NCBI GenBank assembly: GCA_029844215.1
Contig: CM056733.1
Coordinates: forward strand, 39,812,642 to 39,876,641
DNA length: 64,000 nucleotides
Direction: 5' to 3'
Source: Przewalskia tangutica
Lineage: Eukaryota > Streptophyta > Magnoliopsida > Solanales > Solanaceae
Positions 45,855 to 56,976 of this stretch are shown here, in pieces. Under the pieces are notes generated by a model. The model saw only the letters and a list, made by a program, of their open reading frames with translations, had not been told where the DNA came from and did not search any database. The translations under genes and the position numbers were made by a program. Each line of letters begins with the position of its first letter. The stretch's first letter is position 1.

Positions 45855-46730
45855 TGTTAGAAAATTTACCTAGTGGAATTGAGTTTGACCCGTTCTTAAT
45901 GACTTGAACACATGGGGTCCGCATGTTGGAAATACGATTTTCATACACATGCATACATCGTACAACGTCTAGCTAAATTTCACGTAGTGAAAGAGATTTT
46001 GGTACACATGTTAAAGTGTTCTTAAGTTAGGTAAGAATGGATGATTAATTGGCCAAATTAATGTGTCTCCCTCCCACGACGGTATAAGAAAAGAAGAAAT
46101 GTGCAAAATACAGAAAATGGGGAAGAGTCGCGGTGCCATGACAGGGCCGCGGCACCGAGCCACGACGGGACAGTGCCGCGGCGCCTCTCATCCAGTAGCT
46201 CGAAGTTCGATTCTGTCTATTTAGAGAAGCGTTGCGGCGCTTGCTGTACAGTGAACCGAAAATCTGTCCAGAATCTTCTGATTCATGGACTGATTTGAAA
46301 AGCCAAAGATCAGGCAACTCTTGGCATGATCAAGGTGTCTTTTGGTGAGATCTATGCACCTCATTTAGTGCATTCACATGGTATGTTAATGATCATTTTG
46401 CAACTATAAAAGGAGCCTCAAAATTCAAATTTATATCATCCATTGACAACACAAAAATCTAAAAATTGTTCAGAGTTTTTCTTCTTTTTCTAGCAATCTT
46501 TTGTTCTTGTTTCTTCTTCAAGAGTTCTCAAGTATTTGGCTTGTGCTTGAGAATGTACTGTCGTTTTGTCTTGGGAGACTACTACCCATCTACCGTAAGT
46601 CATTATATACGGGAGTAATTTTGTCTTAAGGAAAAAGTGCTAACACTCAACTCAACAACATTACAATTAGATTTCTTTTGTTCATTATTTCAATTCTTCC
46701 GTTCCCGTTGACACCCACAAATTTACGACA
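45855..46730 (+). repeat. 3' LTR of the Copia element
   Basis: 876 bp, TGTTAGAAAATTTACC ... TTTACGACA. GC-rich U3 block with CAGGGCCGCGGCACC at 46131-46145, TATA box 'actataaaagg' at 46403-46413. The same promoter layout is present in the 5' LTR. Confidence 0.8.
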
Positions 46731-46735
46731 TAAAT
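46731..46735. repeat. TSD TAAAT, right copy of the Copia element
   Basis: Matches GAAAT at 30613-30617 in four of five bases. Confidence 0.6.
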
Positions 46736-47251
46736 CTTTCAAATGGAAGTAGGCATGTTTAGTTTTGCTAGGTGTTCAGCGAAATTCCCTTGTGACCCAA
46801 TTCTTGAACTTTTGATCTGATGGTGACGTAAACGATTTATATGAGGTATATTCATGTTTGTTTAGTTTTTGGGGTCTCATAAGACTATCGTTACTCCAAA
46901 AAGAGTTCGAGGTATATTGGCTAAACTCTTTTTCATTAGAATCAATTTTCTAGAAAATCTCTTTTTATCCCTCTAATGTTAAAGTTCATGTGTTACACCT
47001 CCTATGACAAGAATGATATAATTATTTCAGAGTTCTTATATGTCTAAGGTATTGATATACTCAGTTCCCTAAACTTTAATATGTCAGTCCGTGATTTGTT
47101 TCAAACGTAGTAATTCCCCTTGTCATGTCTCACATGTTTGAAATGTTCTACATGTCTCCAAGCTCATAAATGAAAATTAATCAATCAATATAAAATATAA
47201 AGATAGACATAGACAAGGTGATGTGACCTCTCTATGCCCTCCATTTCTATT
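46736..47251. other. Unassigned spacer, possibly host intergenic DNA
   Basis: AT-rich, no open frame, repeat or motif I can name. Confidence 0.3.
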
Positions 47252-47417
47252 TGTAAGATATTGGAATAATTTTTTTTAAAGATTTCTTTCATAAATCACA
47301 ATATATATAGTTGTACAAATGTGATTCCTAATACCGTAAGAATCCTAAACTACCTTAAATACATATCAATAATAAATACACTATATACTATGAATATTTG
47401 AAGAATATTCGCTAATA
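47252..47417 (-). repeat. Probable 3' LTR of the Ale-like element
   Basis: About 166 bp, from TATTAGCG (47417, an altered TGTTAG) to ATCTTACA (47252), with TATATATA near 47302-47309. No partner LTR in the window, so the ends are inferred. Confidence 0.5.
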
Positions 47418-47439
47418 ATACTCCCCCTCAGACGGAGCG

Positions 47440-48650
47440 GGAGGAGGCCGAACACTCAGGCTGGATCTGAAGTCTATGAACAGCTGTCTGGGTAGTCACT
47501 TTGTGAAGATGTCTGCATATTGATAGGAGGAAGACACATGCAGTATTTTGACTTGACCAAGTGCTACCTTCTCACGTACAAAGTGGATATCCATCTCAAT
47601 ATGTTTGGTCCGCTGATGCTGGACCGGATTATGATACATATATATGGCAGATATATTATCACAATAGACTATAAATGCTTTACGCAGTGGACAACGGAGC
47701 TCCAAGAGAAGATTTCGGATCCAACAGACCTCATCAACTACATTAGCAACACCTCTATAACCTGCTTCAGCACTGGAGCGGGATAAAATGGCTTGCCGCT
47801 TGGCAGAACAAGAAATGAGGTTATCCCCTAAAATGACACAATAGCCGGAAGTAGTGCGTCGCGTGTCCGGACATCCTGCCTAATTAGCATCTGTGTAAGA
47901 GAGCAACTTTGTCGGAGCGGAGGGGTAGAGATGCAACCCATAGTCAGGAGTACCCTTAATGTATCTGATAATACGCTTAAGAGCAACAAAATGTGGTTCC
48001 CTCAGGGAATGCATAAACAGACACACCTGCTGAATGACATATGCAATGTCGGGCCTGGTAAATGTGAGGTACTGAAGAGCACCTGCAAGACTCCGATAGG
48101 GAGTAGGATCAGACACCGGATCACCATCAGAAGCACTGAGCTTGGATTTTGAATCAACCGGAGTAGACATAGCTTTGCAATTCGACATCTTAGCCCTGAA
48201 CACAATTTCTTCTGCATACTTACGCTGACTCAGAAATATAGTATCTGCAGATCTAGTAATTGATATACCCAAGAAGTAACTCAGCTTTCCCAAATCAGTC
48301 ATAACAAATTCAGTTTTAAAAAGAACAATAATGTCATTTTTTAATTTGTCAGAGGAGGCAGTGAGAACAATGTCATCCACATATAATATTAAGTAGCAAT
48401 GTCACTACCATGATAAAAAATGAACAGAGATGTATCACACATGCTACAAATAAACCCAACTTGTATAATATACCTGGCAAAGCGGTCATACCAAGAACGG
48501 GAAGCCTGTTTAAAGTCGTAAAGTGACTTCCTGAGACGACAGACATACTGAGGGACTGCTGGATGAACAAACTATGGTGGTTGATGCATATATACAGTTT
48601 CTTTCAAATCTCCATAAACAAATGTGTTTTGATATCAAACTGATGAATCA
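47440..48650 (-). pseudogene. Ale-like Copia RT C-terminal part and RNase H
   Basis: The minus-strand reading begins YGDLKETVYMHQPP (about 48625-48585) and continues with VCRLRKSLYDFKQASRSWYD, then DDIVLTASS (48380), LSYFLGISI, RPDIAYVIQQVC and YIKGTPDYGLHLY. RNase H then follows from LLSYTDAN through ISCSAKRQAILSRSSAEAGY to VYCDNISAIYM, HQRTKHIEMDIHF and SSYQYADIFTK (47496). Stops include DAN-stop-AGC (47881, fits TGG to TAG) and QPP-stop-FVH. The protein copied and processed element cDNA; this copy is inactive. Confidence 0.8.
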
Positions 48651-49138
48651 GCCATTTTTTACCCAAATGTAGTGAGAAAAATCATCTAGCAACACAAGAT
48701 AATATTTATGACCGATGAAACTAGAGATAGGAGATTTCCATAAATCGGCATGTATAATATCAAACGGTGCAAAAGTAACACTAGTAGATGATTTAAACGG
48801 AAGACGAGTATGTTTGCCTAAAGAAAAAGAAACACAGTGTTAGGCTAGTTTTCCATTATTACATGTAATAAAATTATTGCCTCTAAGAAAATTAAAATCT
48901 GGGGCTTCTGGATGACCAAGCCTATTATGCCACGTGGATGGATAAATAGCCGCTAGAGAGACGAGAGAGCAAGATCTGGCAGCAAAGGTGGATGAGAATG
49001 GATAAAGATCTCCCGTGCTATTGCATCTAGTAAGAGGTGTCCCCGTCTGAAGGTCTTTCACAGTAAAGCCAAAAGGGTCAAAGTCAACAGAGACAGAATT
49101 ATTACGAGTAAATTTGCGGACAAAAAATAGGTTCTTAA
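48651..49138 (-). pseudogene. Ale-like GAG-pre-integrase and start of integrase core
   Basis: STWHNRLGHPEAPDF (about 48950-48906) is the zinc-binding start of integrase. After it come ITCNNGKLA and, near 48690-48655, DDFSHYIWV, the beginning of the catalytic core. The sequence then switches within a few codons to RT sequence (QFDIKTHL / YGDLKE), which marks the deletion. Confidence 0.7.
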
Positions 49139-50290
49139 TTATGTGAGGGGCATATAGGACATTTTTAAGGGAAATGGTGGATGATGTGGTTGTGTGTAGG
49201 ATGTTCCATAGCCATGTATTGGAATGCGGTGGCCATTACCAATGGTAATATATTGGGGATGATTTAAATGAAATAGTTTAGGAATATTACCAGCAGACCG
49301 GGTGAGATGAGACGTGGCGCCCGAGTGCATGTACCAAGTGTTGTCCGGTTGATGCAAATTGAAGCTGCTGAAAGCCTGGCCCAAATCAGTAGGGGTCATA
49401 CTGGATGTGGGCTGCTGGAACAGGCCTTGCATAAAGTGGGCTTGATGTTGGTACTGGGCTGGACGAGGGGCTGGTCTTTGGGCCCAGACCACTGCCGAGC
49501 ATACGTGTCTGATGGTTATTCTTTGTCGAGGCTGTTGCGGTATGCGGCGCTCTGGAAGGCTGACGACCGCGCCCAACCGGCGGGAACGGGAAGTGGCTGT
49601 TGCTGCTGGTTCTGCTAGTTCTACTGGCCGCGACCCTTGTCACGACCACGACCTCCTCTACCACCGCGACCCTTGCCACTTCTGCCGCCGCGACCCTGCC
49701 TCGGTTGGTAATTTTCCAGCGGGTTTTGGCCGGCAGGAATTTGATTTGGGGGTTGCGTTTCGACAGCTAACGCCTTCTGATTTTGTTCATCCTTCTTAGC
49801 ATGATGGGTTTCTTCGAGCAACAACTGCAAGCGAGCTTTGTTAAAACTGAGTAACGGATCCGCCTGTTGAATGATGGTGGCCAAAGTATCATATTCGCCT
49901 TTTGGAAGGCCTGCAATAAATTGTAACACCATTTTTGTTTCCGAGACAGGTGTGCCGACGTTGGAGAGTTAATCCACCATAAGTTTTAACTGTTTCTGGT
50001 ACTCAGTCATGTTGAAGAAATTATCAAGACGTGTGTTGTTAAATTGTTCCTCCAAGTACACAACACGGGTGTGCTTGTTGTCTTGAAAGATTTCTACCAA
50101 ACGAATCCATAACTCACGGGCAGAGGCACCAGACTTCATTATAGTGAGTAGCAAATCCTGAGAGATGCTACCATATATCCACTGCTTAACCACGACGTCA
50201 AGCCTAAGCTAAGCAGCGTCGTCGACTTCGGGAGGGGGGCACGTGAATGAGTTATCTATGTGGTCAAGCACGTTGTATAGACACGCATGA
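49139..50290 (-). pseudogene. Ale-like Copia Gag and protease
   Basis: Gag reads VLDHIDNSF near 50265, VKQWIYGSIS (50193), ARELWIRLVEIFQDNKHTR, LEEQFNNT and QFIAGLPKGEYDTLATII (49932), ending in a Gly/Arg-rich tail GRGGRSGKGRGG. The protease region has NTWYMHSGATSHL at about 49350-49310. Relatives carry Asp-Ser-Gly here, so the catalytic Asp is replaced by His. Several frameshifts separate the pieces. Confidence 0.75.
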
Positions 50291-50596
50291 ATATGAAATA
50301 GTTCGACCCATGGTGTGTACTAACCGTTTTATGAATACATAAATTTAGGAATTTTTGTCCATTAGGGTGTATTATTTTTGAAAGGAAAGGACATGTTATA
50401 AGTTTGGGTAATGGGCAAGAGTGGGTTAGTATATGCTGGAATTAATTGGATGACGTGGCAGCCACGTGTACAATCCGTTAAAAAAAGGTAAATTTGATAA
50501 GTTTTGACTAATGGAGGTAAATATGACCCCATACTTTGACATAGGGTATATGTGATCCTTTTACTAAAGTTTTATGGTATATTTGACCCTTTTCCC
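50291..50596 (-). mobile_element. Possible MULE/MITE-type fragment
   Basis: On the minus strand the segment from 50596 starts GGGAAAAGGGTCAAATATAC and continues with repeated 'tcaaatataccat / tcatatttacctcc' phrasing and a CCACGTCATCC/ACACGTGGC area. I recognise this style of repeat from Solanaceae genomes. No matching opposite terminus or TSD was found. Confidence 0.3.
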
Positions 50597-50724
50597 TTAA
50601 TTATAAGTTGTCTTCATAAGAAACGTTTTTTTTGGGTAAACTTAAGTCTTTTCATCTCTAAGCTTTAAGTTTTGCTCTTTTATCTTCCTACTGTGTAGCG
50701 CGCCTTTTGGTAACCTTCCTGTCA

Positions 50725-50732
50725 CTTTATAA
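50725..50732. repeat. 8-bp TSD of the hAT element, left copy
   Basis: CTTTATAA. Pairs with CTTTCTAA at 56977-56984 (seven of eight bases). Confidence 0.65.
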
Positions 50733-50915
50733 TAGGACTGGCCAGTGGGCCGGGACGACCCGATCCCGCTCTGGCCCCATTTTAAAAAATAATAATTACA
50801 GTATCGGGACTCGAACCCGCTACGGGACATGGCCTCGTCCCGCTAGGTCCCGTACCGCCCCAATCCCGCCAGGCCGACCTGATCCCACCCAAAACTCCCC
50901 TTTGCAAAAAATAAC
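50733..50915 (+). repeat. Left TIR and subterminal GC-rich region of the hAT element
   Basis: The TIR is followed by repeated 'cccgatcccgc', 'gggacgacccg' and 'gtcccgctaggtcccg' words. The right end (about 56780-56976) has the same composition and words in inverted orientation. These would be transposase-binding sites by analogy with Ac. Confidence 0.7.
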
Positions 50916-51055
50916 CATTGCACCAACGATTATTTTACATTTTGGCCGTTGTGCAATGACCATTTTTGGCCTCCCCCTTCCCCAAACCCCTACCCCATTA
51001 ATATTTATTTTTAACCCTTAAGTTATTATATTTGCACTTTAACCCAATTTTTCAA

Positions 51056-51063
51056 CTATAAAT
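51056..51063 (+). promoter_or_regulatory. TATA box of the hAT transposase
   Basis: TATAAATA in 'ttcaactataaatacc', about 300 bp upstream of the first ATG near 51364. Confidence 0.5.
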
Positions 51064-51363
51064 ACCTCATTTTCTCTTCATCTTTTTTCACAAATATTCC
51101 TACAATCTCTCTACAATTCTACATTGTCTACTAAATATTCAATTTTATTTATTCATTTGGGAGTGAAGTTGGCAACTAGCTTGTGGATCATCCATCGAGC
51201 AAAGTTTTAATTTTCAACCTCTCGATTTCACGTCAACGTTACGTTGTCGTTTGGTACATTGTTCCTTCATTAAATTATTATTGTTTCTTTATTTAATTTA
51301 GCACACTTAATTTCATTATCTTTAACTAATTATTAGCATAATTAAACTGGAATCAATAAGAGG

Positions 51364-51809
51364 TATGCTTAAGGGTAAGGGTAAGACTTCTTCTACTAGG
51401 GGTAACAAGGGGTACTTCTTCTAGTTCTAGTCATCTTATTCCAAGACAGGATCTTATTCCTAGGCTGGATGATTTTGTTGATATTGAAGATTTTCCTGAA
51501 ATACCATATGATTTAGACGAGGAGGTATTTTCTGGAACTCAACAAAACTTTAATTTAGAAGATGATCTAGATGACACACCCATTAGTGCGCCTTTAGCTA
51601 TATGTAAAATTTGTAAACAATGTTTTAAATTTAAAATTGGAAAAGGTAGCGGTGGGACGGGAGGGGGGGTGTGATCAAATTAACCCTGTGACGGGGGGAA
51701 TTATAGGCCCTAAATACGATAAACATAGAGATAGTGAAGCATCAGAAAAATTAGTTGTTGTGGAGGGTTTTCCTTTTTATTTCCTGAATCTCTTGGTTTT
51801 ATTCATTAC
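51364..51809 (+). pseudogene. hAT transposase, N-terminal part
   Basis: ATG near 51364 (MLKGKGKTSS) is followed by a short frameshift near 51405. The reading RQDLIPRLDDFVDIEDFPEI, an acidic linker, and LAICKICKQCFKFKIGKG follow. The C-x2-C arrangement plus the SGGTG stretch is the first half of a BED-type zinc finger, the DNA-binding domain of hAT transposases. The His-x-His half is lost through a frameshift near 51660. It continues with KLVVVEGFPF, a conserved lead-in to the catalytic region, and is cut at 51809. Confidence 0.75.
51805..51809. repeat. TSD ATTAC, left copy of the solo LTR
   Basis: Exact partner at 54828-54832. Confidence 0.9.
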
Positions 51810-54800
51810 TGTCACGACCCGACCCCGGTCCCGCGACTGGTTCCCTACCTGGGAACCCTTACAGGTAACCATCACAGAAAGCCAGCGGAACATACATAAA
51901 ATACACAACTTAAATCAGTAAGAATTAAATAACTGGTTAGCCGATAAGGCTGCCTTCCTGGATATATATACATAACTAGTCAAAAGCAGTTACGTCCTTT
52001 TTCCTTACAAACCGACCCACATACATGACTACAGACCTCTAAGAATTTTGATATAGAAACTGTGACGGGACAGGGCCCCGCCATACCCCTGAATGTACAA
52101 CAACCGACAATACCAGAGATCTGAACCAATGACAAGCCTCCGGAGTAATGGAGCTTCTCAACAGCTGAACAGTGATCCTAAGAGTGAGGATCGGCAGCAC
52201 AGTATATCTACTGCGGCATGAACGGCCCCGAAGGAGGTCGATAACAGTACCAAGTATGTGGCCCGAAATGCATGAATGAAATCATAATAGTCTAAAATAA
52301 AGCTGGGGACATGTATGAAAACCACATTAACAATACAATATGCCTTACTAATAATGAGAGTGGACAAGAATAAACTTTGTCGGTTTTAAAACAGGAAGCT
52401 CATGATTAACCTAGGGTCATCCGCCCGTAGTATCATTCTGCAATCCTACTCCTGGGACTATTTCACTCGCATAGGTCGTATGGACCCGCATGAGGTAATT
52501 TCCTCGCATAGACTGTATCCACCCGCATAGGTCGTATGGACCCGCATGAGGTAATTTTCTCGCATAGGACTGGTCCGCCCCGCATAGGACTATTTCACCC
52601 GCATGAGCCCTACGAACTCGCATGAGGTATTCCTCGCATCATGGGTAGCAAATCCACGGAATATGCAAATGTCACAAACCCGGGGAATGACCCCGTAATG
52701 AACAATATATCACTAGTACAACCGGCTATCATACATAACATAAGCACTATCAGCTTATCATACTTAACATAAGCACTACCGACTTATCATACATAACATA
52801 AGCACCACCGACTTATCATAATTATCATAAGCAAGTTAAAAAATCTCCTAACTTCTTATTAGCTTTGATCATATACACTCTCATTTTAGTTTACTTAAGG
52901 CACTAACATATCATTATAAAATTCGGGAATTTAACCCAAAGTACTACATACTTCTATTCTTTTAAAATGACTCTTTTTCATATAAAACTTCCAAGATACT
53001 AATAACCGTAGTATCAAGTCATATCTACTTTTCAAAACAAGTCACAATACCTTTTAGAACTACATTTAAAGACTTCTAAATCAAGTGACTTTTTACTTTA
53101 AAACTTTAAGCAATTGATGCCTTCAAATCAATTTGTCATTCTTCCTTTCAAGTCATTTTTATCTTAATTTACATTGCTAGAGTAAATCATCCTTTTAACT
53201 TTCCATAAAGCTATTATAACCAACTTCCCATAAAGCCGTTATACTAACTTTATGCTTTAGACACTTACATTCTTCTTTATAACCAAGAGACTTAAACTTT
53301 CCAAAAAACCAAGTATCATATACTTTCAAAAATACTTCACGTCTCTTATCTTTAGAAACTAAGATATCCTTAATCTTTAAAACAAGTGAGTTAATTCCCT
53401 AACTCAACCAACTTGGACATTCTTAAAACAAGTCAAGGATATCAAATGAAACTAGATTCATCAAAATCTCGTACGTCTACCGTACTATATTTACAACTAC
53501 TCATGCTCAAGAGATAGGAAGGTTCCACATACCTCTTCGGTTCAATCCACTTGCTAATTCCAATATGTCGTACGTCGTATGTCAACCTAAAATGACCACA
53601 ATACGTCTATTAACTTCTAACTTCAAACGTAGAATATCCCAAGTGTAAAGTCACTTAATTCTACGGAAAATTAGACATCACTTCCTTTGTTTCTACATAC
53701 TTTTCCACCTTTTTCAAGGCCCGAAACCAATAACAAAACGCCACATTTAAGGCTCAACACTTCAGCTAACCAAAGGGGATTACACGTCTTAACAGGACGT
53801 GTAAAATTCTGCCCCACAATTAATATCCAAATAGTCCAACATTTCAATTCCATTATTGGCTATAGTGCAACCACAATGTAAAGTCTTTCCCAATTCCTTT
53901 TTAATCCACGTTGATTAGTCTAACATGTTATATAGCCGCAATTTGTAATAACAACTATCATCTCTTCTTTATATAACATGTGACGACTAAAACTAATAAC
54001 CAAATCGAATTAAAATCTTAAGGTTAAACATGCAACTTTCGGATTCCATCCAAATATTTCATAACATTCAATCTCCATATATATATCTCATGCTTGCATA
54101 ATATATATATATGATTACAACAATAAGTAATCTTTAATCACTTAAGAGGACAAAGTTGTTACCTTGATAAGCCCAAAATAGTCCAACAATATTTAGCCCT
54201 CTTTCCGAAATTCTTCTTCCCGCTAAAATCACCTCTACGGACCCCCTACAAGCTCGCCAACATATTTCCTTCTTGTTGCCTTTCCGACAATTTCATCTAG
54301 GCTTAGGGTTTTAAATTTTTTGAGAGAGAAGAGGAGAAATTTCTATTGGGATGAATTCTTGCAAATGATCATGTCTTGCAAGACTTTGGCCATAATATAA
54401 GGTCTAGCTTGCCTTGCAAGTTGGGAGGGACACTTGTCGCCCTCCCATAGGCCCTCTACAAAAATATCTTCTCATTTTACCCTTTTTCCGCGAAAAAATC
54501 CCGCCTTGGCGCCGCGGCCCTGCAGCCGGCGCCGTGGCGCCTGACTGAAGCTTTCTTTCTCCTCCGTCGATAGAAATTCTAACGTCCATAACTTTCAACT
54601 CCGATGTCATGTCGACGAGTAGTTTGTTGCGTTGGAAACTAGGCTCAACGAAATGCATACTAGGCTTTTGAAACACCTAGAAACTCCTAATTAACTAGGA
54701 GATATACCACTCCAAAGTTGACTGAAAATATGCCTAAAATATTTTTGCCAACTTATCTTTCCAAATTCAAATCTTAATTCCTTTCGTACGTTCTCATCTT

Positions 54801-54827
54801 ATTCTCTTGAAATTACGGGGTGTAACA
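51810..54827 (-). mobile_element. Solo long LTR inserted in the hAT transposase
   Basis: 3,018 bp. On the minus strand it starts TGTTACACCCCG (54827) and ends GGTCGGGTCGTGACA (51810), flanked by TSD ATTAC on both sides, with no internal region. Solo LTRs arise by recombination between the two LTRs of a full element. Landmarks shared with other long LTRs, on the minus strand: palindrome GGGAGGGCGACAAGTGTCCC (54446-54427), GC-rich GCAGGGCCGCGGCGCC block (about 54524-54509), donor-like AGGTATGTG (53534-53526), hairpin GATACTA...TAGTATC (53015-52995), and 'cgcatgagg' repeats (about 52460-52640). Confidence 0.9.
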
Positions 54828-54832
54828 ATTAC
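54828..54832. repeat. TSD ATTAC, right copy of the solo LTR
   Basis: Exact partner of 51805-51809. Confidence 0.9.
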
Positions 54833-56566
54833 ATTAGAGAAATGTATAATCCTGCTTTTAAAGGTTTTCCTATATCAACTGTTAAGAGAAATGTATTTAA
54901 ATTTGCACATGAATATCAACACTATTTACGTTACTCATTATATCATTTTAATGACAAAGTGACTATCACTTTTGATATAGGTCGTAGTACTAACGGTCAT
55001 GATTATTTAACGGTAACCTGTCATTGGATAAATTATAAATGGTCTATGTAAAAACATATTTTATTGTATAGATATATAGATGATAGGCACACTGATAATT
55101 TTATTGCAGAAAATATTTATTTTGTTTGCCATTATTATGGCATAACTGATAAAATTATGACTATTACGCTAGATAACGCTTCTTCTAATAATTATGCTAT
55201 TACAATTTTAAAAAATAGGTTAACTCCATTTTTTTCAGATCATTTTCATATAAGATGTGTGTGCTATATATATAACTTAGTTGTAAAGGATGATCTATCA
55301 CTTTTTGCAGACATTCTTAATAAAATACAATTTGTTATAAACTATATTTTAAAAAAATAATAGAATACAACGAAAAAAGGAATAAAAACTTATCACGATA
55401 GCCAACTACCTTATAGAAAAATTCCCGAAGAAGTACCCACTAGGTGAAATTCTTTGTACCAGCAACTACTTGTTGCTTATGACTATAGAAGACATATAAC
55501 TTTATTTTTAACACCCATAATCAAAATCCAGCTTATATGATCGTAGATAGCGATTGGGACAAAATTGCCGAATTTATTGTATTTTTAGAGAATTTTTTTC
55601 AAGCAACATAAGAATTTTTCGATATTTATTATCCTACTATTTCAACTATGTTGTTTTATATAACTCTCATATTTTTATTACTTAATGAATATATAGCTAA
55701 ACCAGCTTATAAGGCAGCTATTAAAAAATGTTTATCAAAATCAAAAAATATTTTATTCTTATTCTCACTATTTATATTATTGATACTGTATTAAATCCGA
55801 CTATTAAAATAGATGGATGTAAATCACTTATTGAAACTATTTATGATTGTATAGCAGTACTACCACCTCCAAGTCCTAAAAATCTAAATGCCCACCACCT
55901 ATTGAACAAACTAAAGAAGAAGTGTTGTCTAACATAGAAAACGAATGCAAAAAAGTTTATAGGTATTATCACCAAGAAAGTACTAGCAACCAACCGACTT
56001 CCATACCATCATCTTCTTCTTCAACACAACCTCAAAAAAGACATGATGCTTCTGCGGCTAGTATTGAAAGCCTCAGAAATAGAATGTGTGATGCTAACAG
56101 TACTAACCAAATTAATGAGTTTGATATTTTTGTTTTGCAGAGTGTTTTACCATACCAAGCAGTTGTCAATGAAGAAGGACACGAAGACTTGCTGAAATAC
56201 TAGAGGGGGAATGAGAACACATTTCTGACACTTTCAATGATGGCCCGAGATGTTTTGAACATTCAAGCGTCATCAACGTCGTCTGAAAGCATTTTTTCTG
56301 TCGACAGATTTTAAATAGGAGAGCACATACACTCATTAGCCGGAGACAGTTTGGAGATTGCATTATTATTTAGAGATTGGATACGAGCAGAGCGGAGAAG
56401 GTGCGGTCAACCGGAGATCAACGAAGAAGAAGACGTAAACTACAACGACATTTTATCTGAAGGTATGAGTAGCGACGTGGAGCAATTTGACCAAGAAATA
56501 CCAATTCCAACCGAAGAACCACATGAAATTATAAGGAAAATAGAACAAGTTTTTTTGAAAATGTAA
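54833..56566 (+). pseudogene. hAT transposase, catalytic and dimerisation part
   Basis: Continues the transposase after the solo LTR. MYNPAFKGFP, then KVTITFDIGRSTNGHDYLTV (first catalytic Asp region), HTDNFIAENI, ITLDNASSNN (second Asp region, about 55168-55197), and FHIRCVCYIYNLVVKD, the usual C-H region of RNase H-fold hAT enzymes. The C-terminal dimerisation domain has FLTLSMMARDVLNIQASSTS-like sequence (about 56223-56285), SIFSVDRF, then SLEIALLFRDWIRAERRR (56351-56400) and an acidic tail ending at 56566. Stops near 55049, 55360, 56203 and 56312 plus frameshifts make it inactive. This would be the enzyme that cuts and rejoins the terminal repeats. Confidence 0.85.
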
Positions 56567-56779
56567 TTTCTTTAACTGCAATTTTACTAGTCATTTGCAA
56601 CTTTTGAACGACACTACAAAGTTGTAATTTTGACAATAGTATCTGTATACTATATTAGAAAAAAATCATATTTCTATTAAATAATACAAGAGGCTTAAAA
56701 ACAGCTCTGTTGTTCAATTATTGAGTTGTTTATATATATGCTATTTTTTTAATTAAGTGTAAAAAAATAAAATAAAAAC

Positions 56780-56976
56780 CGCCCCGCCCCGTCCCTGTCC
56801 CGACCCAGCCCGATCTGCCCCGACCCCCTATCCAACGGGGCTGGAATCGGGACGGGACTTGGTCTCGTCCCGCTCGGACCCGGCCCGCTAGTCCCACCCC
56901 AGCTCGATCCCACCCCCTCCCCGTCCCGCCCCCGCCCTGATCCCGCCAAACCCGGACCGGCCCACTGGCCACCCTA
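56780..56976 (+). repeat. Right subterminal region and TIR of the hAT element
   Basis: GC-rich array of 'cccgacccagcccgatctg', 'gggacgggacttggtctcgt' and similar words, ending CCGGCCCACTGGCCACCCTA. The last 20 bp are the inverted match of the left end. Confidence 0.75.

Larger units (their letters stand above)
30618..46730 (+). mobile_element. Ty1/Copia element (Tork-like), split by a nested Gypsy element
   Basis: 5' LTR 30618-31561, single Gag-Pol frame from 31595, interrupted at 34827 and resuming at 44461, Pol stop at 45260, purine tract CAAGAGGGGA (45844-45853), 3' LTR 45855-46730. Minus the nested insertion and one TSD copy the element is about 6.48 kb. Domain order Gag-PR-INT-RT-RH is that of Copia. 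I see no initiator-Met primer site after the 5' LTR, which is unusual. About eleven premature stops and one frameshift make it inactive. Lineage (Tork-like) is from the look of Gag and Pol and is tentative. Confidence 0.85.
47252..50290 (-). mobile_element. Internally deleted Ty1/Copia element (Ale/Retrofit-like)
   Basis: On the minus strand: Gag (about 50290-49380), protease (about 49350), GAG-pre-integrase (about 48960), then a direct junction into RT (about 48650), RNase H, a purine tract CTGAGGGGGAGTAT (47430-47417) and a short LTR (47417-47252). Most of integrase and the first part of RT are missing, and the 5' LTR is not visible on the right. Lineage is from the RNase H ending 'YQYADIFTK' and the short LTR. 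Confidence 0.8.
50733..56976 (+). mobile_element. hAT DNA transposon (Ac-like), split by a solo LTR
   Basis: The left end TAGGACTGGCCAGTGGGCCG and the right end, read on the minus strand, TAGGGTGGCCAGTGGGCCG form near-perfect terminal inverted repeats followed by GC-rich subterminal sequence (CCCGATCCCG and related). An 8-bp TSD (CTTTATAA/CTTTCTAA) fits the hAT superfamily. Between the ends lies a plus-strand transposase pseudogene interrupted at 51810-54827 by a minus-strand solo LTR with its own TSD. Without the insertion the transposon is about 3.2 kb. Confidence 0.85.

Noticed and set aside
51810..54827. Possible intron or domain insertion in the hAT transposase
   Set aside because: TGTTACACCCCG/CGTGACA termini and ATTAC duplications show a solo LTR.
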